This document shows, piece after piece, positions 22,965-26,196 of a stretch of DNA of 26,196 nucleotides (position 1 is its first letter; each line of letters begins with the position of its first letter). The stretch spans positions 1 to 26,196 of the forward strand of contig JBKOUY010000175.1 of the NCBI GenBank assembly GCA_046723645.1, read 5' to 3'. The translations under genes and the position numbers were made by a program. Source of the stretch: DASQUK01 sp046723645. GTDB lineage: Bacteria; Actinomycetota; Acidimicrobiia; Acidimicrobiales; VFJN01. The notes below the pieces were generated by a model. It saw only the letters and a program-made list of their open reading frames with translations. It was not told the origin of the DNA and did not search any database.

Positions 22965-24421
22965 GGCGCCGCTCCCGGGCCCGATCCGGGGCCCGTGGCC
23001 GACGCTGGCGTCGTGGCGGGGATGTCGGCGGCGGTGAGGGTCGTGAGCTCCGCATCGCTGGGTCGGTCACTGGCCACCAGCCGGGTCGCCTGGTTGGCGA
23101 CCGCGGCCTCGAACAGGTTGCGCGCCAGCCGGCCGTTGCCGAAGCCGGCGTCGCGGGGCTGGGCGGCGAACCACGCCAGGACCGCACGCCGGCCGTCATC
23201 GTCGAGCTGGTACCGGCCCTCGGCGCCCATCCCCTCGAAGATGGCCAGCAGCTCCTCGTCGCTGTAGTCGGGGAAGTGGATCGTCCGCGAGAAGCGCGAG
23301 CGCATGCCCGGGTTGGCGTCCACCAGCGCCGCCATCTCCTCCGGGTAACCCGCCAGGATCACCACCAGCCGGTCGCGCCGGTCCTCGACCAGCTTGACGA
23401 TCATGTCGATGGCCTCACGGCCGAAGTCGTCCTCGCCGCCGCGCGTGAGGCTGTAGGCCTCGTCGATCAGCAGGACCCCCTCGTCCGCCCGGTCGAAGGC
23501 GGCGACGACGCGGCCGGCGGTCTGGCCCACGAATCCCGCCACCAGGCCCGCCCTGTCGGTCTCCACCAAGTGGCCCCGCTCGACGACGCCGAGGGTGCGG
23601 TAGATCTGGGCGAGCAGGCGGGCGACGGTCGTCTTTCCCGTCCCCGGGTTGCCCGTGAAGATCAGGTGGCGGCTGGTCTCGAGCACGGGCAGGTCGCGCT
23701 CCCGCCGCATCTGCTGCACCCGCAGCAGGTTGGCCACGAGGTGCACCTCGTGCTTGACCTCACGCAGGCCGATGAGGCCGTCGAGCTCGGCCAGCAACTC
23801 CTCGAGCGGACGGGGCGGGGGCAGGTCGGCGCTGGCGTCGGTGGGAGGGCCCGGGCCCGGCGAGCGGGCGCCGGCGGGAACCGGAGCGTGTGGCGGGCCG
23901 CCACCGCCCATCTCGGCCCGGGCGGCGTCGATCGCGCGCTGCACCATGGCGCGGAAGCGCTCGACGGCGTCGAGCTCGGTGCGCGACGGCAGAAGGTCGA
24001 GGGAGGCGATGGCGTGGCCGATCTGGGCCCCTCGCCGGGCGTAGGTGCCGGCGCGCCCGCCGCCGTCGCGGGCGTCCGAGCGCACCAGGATGTCGAGGAG
24101 GGTGGACGGCCGCTCGAGGTAGGAACGCCTCCCGGCGAGGAGCCCCGCGTCGCGCAGCGCCCGCGGCGTGGCCCGGGCGAGGTCGGTCCGCATCTGGTGT
24201 CCGAACGCCCGGATCAGCGCCCACAGCTCCTCGTCGGTGTGCAGGCCGTCGGTGTCGATGAAACCGCAGGCCAGGTTGTAGGCGTCGACCACCACGTCGG
24301 AGCGCAGGCGGGAGGTGTCGACGCGACTCACCGTGGTCGCGAGCGCCTCGACCTCGGGAACGAGGTCCCCGACGAAGGCGGACACGGCGTCGTCCAGGGC
24401 CGCCGACGCGGTCGGGCTCAT
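22961..24421 (-). CDS. CbbX/SpoVK-type AAA+ ATPase with helical N-terminal domain
   Basis: The 486-residue cytoplasmic ATPase has its AAA+ module at about 215-470: Walker A GNPGTGKTT (K263), AGLVAGFVGQTAGRV, Walker B VLLIDEAYSLTRGGEDDFG, sensor segment VVILAGYPEEM, arginine-finger region NPGMRSRFSRTIHFPDY. This order is typical of the CfxQ/CbbX family, which remodels Rubisco in autotrophs and also occurs widely without Rubisco, as here. The N-terminal 175 residues are helical with FIDTDGLHTDEELWAL (D56 to E65), which recalls the acidic motif of TerB-like domains; that is tentative. A Gly/Pro-rich linker follows (about 178-210). The ATG overlaps the acetyltransferase stop (ATGA). No Rubisco genes are in the window. 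Confidence 0.92.
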   Translation of the reverse strand: MSPTASAALDDAVSAFVGDLVPEVEALATTVSRVDTSRLRSDVVVDAYNLACGFIDTDGLHTDEELWALIRAFGHQMRTDLARATPRALRDAGLLAGRRSYLERPSTLLDILVRSDARDGGGRAGTYARRGAQIGHAIASLDLLPSRTELDAVERFRAMVQRAIDAARAEMGGGGPPHAPVPAGARSPGPGPPTDASADLPPPRPLEELLAELDGLIGLREVKHEVHLVANLLRVQQMRRERDLPVLETSRHLIFTGNPGTGKTTVARLLAQIYRTLGVVERGHLVETDRAGLVAGFVGQTAGRVVAAFDRADEGVLLIDEAYSLTRGGEDDFGREAIDMIVKLVEDRRDRLVVILAGYPEEMAALVDANPGMRSRFSRTIHFPDYSDEELLAIFEGMGAEGRYQLDDDGRRAVLAWFAAQPRDAGFGNGRLARNLFEAAVANQATRLVASDRPSDAELTTLTAADIPATTPASATGPGSGPGAAP

Positions 24422-25032
24422 CGGGGGTCGCGCCACATGGGCCACACCGGAGGGCCCGACGGCAGGTCGATCTGCCCGGTCACGCTGAAGCCGAAGCGCT
24501 CGTAGTAGGGGACGGTCGACGGCTTGGAAGATTCGAGATAGGCCCCCAGGCCCTCGCGGTCGCAGCGCTCGAGCACCGGATTGACCACCGCCGTCCCGGC
24601 ACCCTTGCCCTGGTGCGGCGGATCGGTGCCGAGCACCGCCAGGTACCAGTGGTGCTCGCGCGGATGGGCGCGCTCGATGAGGTCGAGCGCCTTGAACGCC
24701 CGGACGATCCGGGGGCCCATGGCCGGCAGCGTCACCGGGGCCGAGCGCAGCAGCTGCGGCCACGTCGCCCGCCAGTGCCCGGGGGAATCCCAGAACGCCG
24801 CTCCGGCGTGGTCGCAGCTCATCAGCACCTGGCCATGGCGACTGTGACGGCGGGCCTCGGAGGCGAAGTAGCGGCGCAGGCGCCGCAGGCGCGGGCCGGG
24901 CCTGTCGCCGAACAGCCAGGTCATGACCGGGTCGTCGTGGAACGCGCGGGCGAGGGCGCACGCGAGGGACCGGACGTCGCGCTCGGTGGCCTGCCGCGCC
25001 TCCATACGACGCTGAGCCTGCCACGCGGCCAT
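24418..25032 (-). CDS. GNAT-family N-acetyltransferase
   Basis: This is a predicted acyl-CoA-dependent acetyltransferase of about 204 residues from ATG 25032, or 195 from ATG 25005 (MEARQATERDV); neither start has a clear ribosome binding site. The acetyl-CoA loop is visible in LGTDPPHQGKGAGTAVVNPV (motif A, Q-G-K-G-A-G), followed by the beta-bulge/helix region with SSKPSTVPYYERFGFSVTGQ (motif B). The N-terminal half carries ALARAFHDDPVMTWLFGD, a common GNAT start. The substrate is unknown. It heads the operon with the AAA+ ATPase, the binding-like protein and the VWA lipoprotein (ATGA overlap). An open frame continues upstream across the sigma-factor region but is not coding. Confidence 0.88.
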   Translation of the reverse strand: MAAWQAQRRMEARQATERDVRSLACALARAFHDDPVMTWLFGDRPGPRLRRLRRYFASEARRHSRHGQVLMSCDHAGAAFWDSPGHWRATWPQLLRSAPVTLPAMGPRIVRAFKALDLIERAHPREHHWYLAVLGTDPPHQGKGAGTAVVNPVLERCDREGLGAYLESSKPSTVPYYERFGFSVTGQIDLPSGPPVWPMWRDPR

Positions 25033-25061
25033 CGTCGGCGGCGATGCGTAGCGCACGTCCG

Positions 25062-25090
25062 TGTCAACCGACGCTGATCGACAAGCGTCG
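25062..25090. promoter_or_regulatory. Inverted repeat and ECF-like promoter between divergent genes
   Basis: CGACGCT (25069-25075) and AGCGTCG (25084-25090) form a 7-bp inverted repeat with an 8-bp spacer. On the plus strand AACC (25066-25069) and CGTC (25086-25089) lie 16 bp apart, the layout of many ECF -35/-10 pairs, with transcription expected near 25096-25098, next to the sigma factor ATG. The minus strand holds a TTGACA (25067-25062), but no good -10 at 17 bp. Confidence 0.5.
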
Positions 25091-25097
25091 GTAGGGG

Positions 25098-25748
25098 ATG
25101 ATGACGGTGATGAGCGTCCCGCCTGGCGGCGTCGGACGGCGGAGCATCCTGCGGGGTGGCAGGGCGAGCCGGTCGACGGCCGACCTCCAGAGTCCCGTCG
25201 CCGGAATCGACGGCCTCGCACCCGGCGTCGGTCGCCGGGTTCGCCGCGAGGCCGCCGCGGACCCGCTCGCCGTGCTGCACAGTGAGCACTACGCGTCGCT
25301 CGTCCGCCTGGCGTCGCTGGTGCTCGGGGATGTCGGGCTCGCAGAACAAGTGGTGCAGGACGCCTTCGTCAAGCTGCACCTGCGGTGGGGCGGGCTGCGG
25401 CAGCTCGACCGCGCGCCGGCCTACCTCCGCAGCTGCGTCCTGAACGGTGCGCGGTCGCAGCTCCGGCACCAGAAGGTTCGCGACCGTCACGACGCTCGTC
25501 GGACCGTCGCACCCGCCGCCGGCACGCCGGAGGGATCGGCCGTCGCCGCCGCCGAGCACGAACGCGTCGTGGCCGCCCTCCGCCGCTTGCCGGAGCGCCA
25601 GCGCGAGGCGCTGGCGCTCCGCTACTTCCTCGACCTGCCCGAGGCCGAGATCGCCGCCGCCATGGGTGTGTCGGCCGGTTCCGTGAAGACGCATGTGCAC
25701 CGGGGCCTGGCCGCTCTCGCCCAGCTTCTCGGGGAGGAGGACCAGTGA
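25098..25748 (+). CDS. ECF RNA polymerase sigma factor (sigma-70 family)
   Basis: This 216-residue alternative sigma factor resembles the SigE-type/ECF class common in actinobacteria. Region 2 is at about 57-120 (HYASLVRLASLVLGD, AEQVVQDAFVKLHLRWGGL), and region 4 at about 155-210, with the helix-turn-helix ALALRYFLDLPEAEIAAAMG followed by SAGSVKTHVHRGLAAL. The first 50 residues are basic and variable. In-frame starts ATG 25098, 25101 and 25110 and GTG 25107 lie together. The ECF-like promoter places transcription close to 25098, which favours a leaderless start there, while the AGGGG just before 25098 would suit 25107 or 25110. The next gene overlaps its stop (GTGA), as expected for an anti-sigma partner. 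Confidence 0.92.
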   Translation: MMTVMSVPPGGVGRRSILRGGRASRSTADLQSPVAGIDGLAPGVGRRVRREAAADPLAVLHSEHYASLVRLASLVLGDVGLAEQVVQDAFVKLHLRWGGLRQLDRAPAYLRSCVLNGARSQLRHQKVRDRHDARRTVAPAAGTPEGSAVAAAEHERVVAALRRLPERQREALALRYFLDLPEAEIAAAMGVSAGSVKTHVHRGLAALAQLLGEEDQ

Positions 25749-26196
25749 GCGACCACACCGAGCTCGAGGACCGCCTTCACACCGCCGTCCACGCCCACGC
25801 CGCGGGTGTGGAGGCGGACGACGCCAGCCTGGACACGATCCGCCGGCGCGTCCGGGTGGCCAAGCACCGCCGCCGGACGATTCTGGCGGGTGCGGGCATC
25901 GCCGCCGCCCTGGCCGTGGCGTTCGCCGTGCCCCGGTTCCGCGACGAAGGCAGGGTCACCGTGTCCAACGAACCGCAGCCCACGGTGACCGGCGAGCCAC
26001 CGCCGACGACCACCGCGCCGCCGGGCCAGTCGTCTACGACGGTGGCGCCCGAGCCATCGGGCGTCGACCCCGACCAGGTCCTCTGGCCCGACCCGGCCGG
26101 CGACCTGACCACCGACCCACTCGTCGCGGTTCGGGGATTCCTCGGACAGCTCGACATCCCCGACCCGCCGCTGTCGCCGTTCCGCGAGACCGAGCC
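25745..26196 (+). CDS. Membrane protein after the sigma factor, probable anti-sigma, 3' end outside the window
   Basis: Starting at GTG 25745, which overlaps the sigma factor stop (GTGA), 150 complete codons are visible before the window ends. The first 44 residues are polar and cytoplasmic with a basic patch (KHRRRT), then one membrane helix (about 45-62, ILAGAGIAAALAVAFAVP), then a Pro/Thr-rich external linker (PPPTTTAPPG) and the beginning of an extracellular domain. The layout and coupling suggest an anti-sigma or regulator acting on the adjacent sigma factor. No zinc-binding HxxxCxxC motif of classic anti-sigma factors is seen in the visible part, so the role is inferred from context only. 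Confidence 0.7.
   Translation, partial: MSDHTELEDRLHTAVHAHAAGVEADDASLDTIRRRVRVAKHRRRTILAGAGIAAALAVAFAVPRFRDEGRVTVSNEPQPTVTGEPPPTTTAPPGQSSTTVAPEPSGVDPDQVLWPDPAGDLTTDPLVAVRGFLGQLDIPDPPLSPFRETE

Noticed and set aside
22961..24421. AAA+ protein as a Rubisco activase
   Set aside because: The family resemblance is real but no Rubisco or Calvin-cycle gene is nearby, and the N-terminal domain differs.
25045..25067. TTGACA with TACGCA as a promoter for the acetyltransferase
   Set aside because: The spacer is only 11 bp, too short for a standard promoter.

Overview
The window reads as a contiguous piece of chromosome from a high-GC Gram-positive bacterium, an actinobacterium and possibly of class Acidimicrobiia. 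The grounds are the very high GC, the RNase E/G - rplU - rpmA - obgE - proB order, many GTG starts, TANNNT -10 elements with near-leaderless starts, a GAAC-N4-GTTC type SOS box and an ECF/anti-sigma pair. The class is an inference from style, not a database result. Coding is dense: no stretch over 300 bases lacks a gene, and the longest gap (3717-3852, 136 bp) holds an unusual repeat array. I saw no tRNA, rRNA, CRISPR array, insertion sequence or prophage gene.

Region 1 (1-8389, + strand) starts inside an RNase E/G gene and continues with ribosomal proteins L21 and L27, a clear intrinsic terminator, the GTPase Obg, the repeat array and glutamate 5-kinase ProB. ProB overlaps a polytopic GT-C-like membrane protein, which overlaps a dienelactone-hydrolase-family protein. 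DNA polymerase IV (dinB) follows, with a LexA-type box at its start.

Region 2 (8424-12841, - strand) is a cell-envelope block. Read in the direction of transcription it holds a membrane-anchored coiled-coil protein, the lipid II flippase MurJ with a long disordered N-terminal extension, PspA, and a SpoU-type RNA methyltransferase that overlaps pspA.

Region 3 (12940-19211, - strand) is a complete CUT1-type carbohydrate ABC importer operon: ATPase, two permeases and two tandem paralogous binding lipoproteins, with every junction overlapping or very short. The second permease carries about 125 extra residues with additional hydrophobic segments. A DUF308/HdeD-like membrane protein lies divergently upstream.

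Region 4 (20086-25032, - strand) is a four-gene, fully overlapping operon: GNAT acetyltransferase, CbbX-type AAA+ ATPase with a possible TerB-like N-terminal motif, anchored periplasmic-binding-like protein, and a lipoprotein fusing a solute-binding domain to a von Willebrand A domain. It is the best candidate here for a poorly described system, perhaps related to Ter/Tel-type stress neighbourhoods. Divergent from it is an ECF sigma factor overlapping a membrane protein (probable anti-sigma, cut by the window end). The shared upstream region has an inverted repeat that coincides with an ECF-like promoter.
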